The translations under genes and the position numbers were made by a program. Shown here piece by piece: positions 5,265 to 5,622 of a DNA stretch of 5,622 nucleotides; position 1 is the first letter of the stretch, and every line of letters begins with the position of its first letter. Under the pieces are notes generated by a model. The model was not told the origin of the DNA, made no database searches, and was given only the letters and a program-made list of their open reading frames with translations. Location of the stretch: assembly GCA_025963615.1 (NCBI GenBank), contig JAOQAL010000003.1:1-5622 (forward strand). The letters are read 5' to 3'. The DNA comes from Chitinophagaceae bacterium. Its GTDB lineage: Bacteria; Bacteroidota; Bacteroidia; Chitinophagales; Chitinophagaceae.

Positions 5265-5622
5265 ACGGAAATGCCAGGGAGGTCAAAGCCAAAAGTGCTT
5301 CCCTCCCCGATTTGGCTTCTTACCCATATTCTGCCACCCACGGCTTCAACAAACTCTTTGCAAATGGCCAGACCAATACCGGAACCTTTTTTATCAGATC
5401 GCCCGGGTATCTGAAAATACCGTTCAAATATGCGGTCGATATACTGCTCATCAATCCCCTGACCTTTATCAGTAACCGAAAATGAAATAGCGGCACCCTT
5501 CTGTTCAATCCCGATCATAACAACTGTTTCCGGCGGAGAATATTTTATAGCGTTGGTTAAAAAATTATTCAATACCCAACTTATCTTATCGGCATCGTTT
5601 TTAATATCGGGTAAGTCGTTTT
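5261..5622 (-). CDS. Sensor histidine kinase, C-terminal ATPase domain (5' end outside window)
   Basis: The frame is open to the right edge, giving 120 visible residues ending at TAA (5263-5261). It shows the HATPase_c boxes in order: N box (WVLNNFLTNAIKYSP), G1 box (VTDKGQGI), F box (FERYFQ) and G2 box (GSGIGLAI), then the terminal GGRIWVRSQIGEGSTFGFDLP. This is the ATP-binding end of an ordinary two-component sensor kinase, which would autophosphorylate a histidine located upstream of the window. The sensor domain, membrane segments and partner regulator are not visible, so the signal is unknown. A TTG at 5572 can be mistaken for a start, but the N box continues upstream of it, so the true start is beyond 5622. 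No receiver domain follows the ATPase domain. Confidence 0.93.
   Translation of the reverse strand, partial: NDLPDIKNDADKISWVLNNFLTNAIKYSPPETVVMIGIEQKGAAISFSVTDKGQGIDEQYIDRIFERYFQIPGRSDKKGSGIGLAICKEFVEAVGGRIWVRSQIGEGSTFGFDLPGISV

Noticed and set aside
5570..5572. TTG as the start of a small ATPase-domain protein
   Set aside because: The N box residues WVLNN run upstream through this codon and the frame stays open to the window edge, so it is internal to a longer kinase.
1..5622. CRISPR arrays, tRNA or rRNA genes, prophage or defence genes
   Set aside because: No regularly spaced repeats, no cloverleaf-like or rRNA-like sequence and no such proteins were seen in any frame.

Overview
The window looks like an ordinary chromosomal stretch from a Bacteroidota bacterium, probably of the Chitinophagaceae/Sphingobacteriia type. 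Evidence: (i) TAnnTTTG promoter -7 motifs, characteristic of this phylum, stand upstream of trxA and mqnE and upstream of nupG; (ii) start codons lack Shine-Dalgarno sequences and are preceded by A/T-rich DNA; (iii) base composition is moderately AT-rich; (iv) the gene content fits (futalosine-route menaquinone gene, Tat-exported Gfo/Idh/MocA oxidoreductase, NupG-type permease, RelE/ParE toxin with an FDIRQNP ending). The genus cannot be fixed from this sequence alone.

Layout from left to right: the 3' end of a RelE/ParE toxin gene (+, entering from the left edge); trxA thioredoxin (+) with its own promoter and a strong intrinsic terminator; a convergent terminator with a GAAA tetraloop serving the minus-strand oxidoreductase; a Tat-exported Gfo/Idh/MocA oxidoreductase (-); a 301-bp gap with a GC-rich structured patch and a 16-bp palindrome; a NupG-like nucleoside:H+ symporter (-); a 316-bp divergent gap with a nested inverted repeat and two opposed promoter candidates; mqnE (+, aminofutalosine synthase); and the C-terminal ATPase end of a sensor histidine kinase (-, running off the right edge), whose stop codon overlaps that of mqnE.

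How the genes relate: nupG and the oxidoreductase lie in the same direction and may form a small uptake/oxidation module for a nucleoside or sugar-like compound, but the 301-bp gap leaves co-transcription open. trxA (thiol redox), mqnE (menaquinone biosynthesis), the toxin fragment and the kinase look like unrelated neighbours.

I found no convincing new multi-gene system. The best leads are non-coding: the nested inverted repeat between nupG and mqnE, whose right arm overlaps the apparent nupG promoter; the mqnE/kinase stop overlap, with hairpins lying inside the coding sequences; and the structured patch and palindrome upstream of the oxidoreductase.
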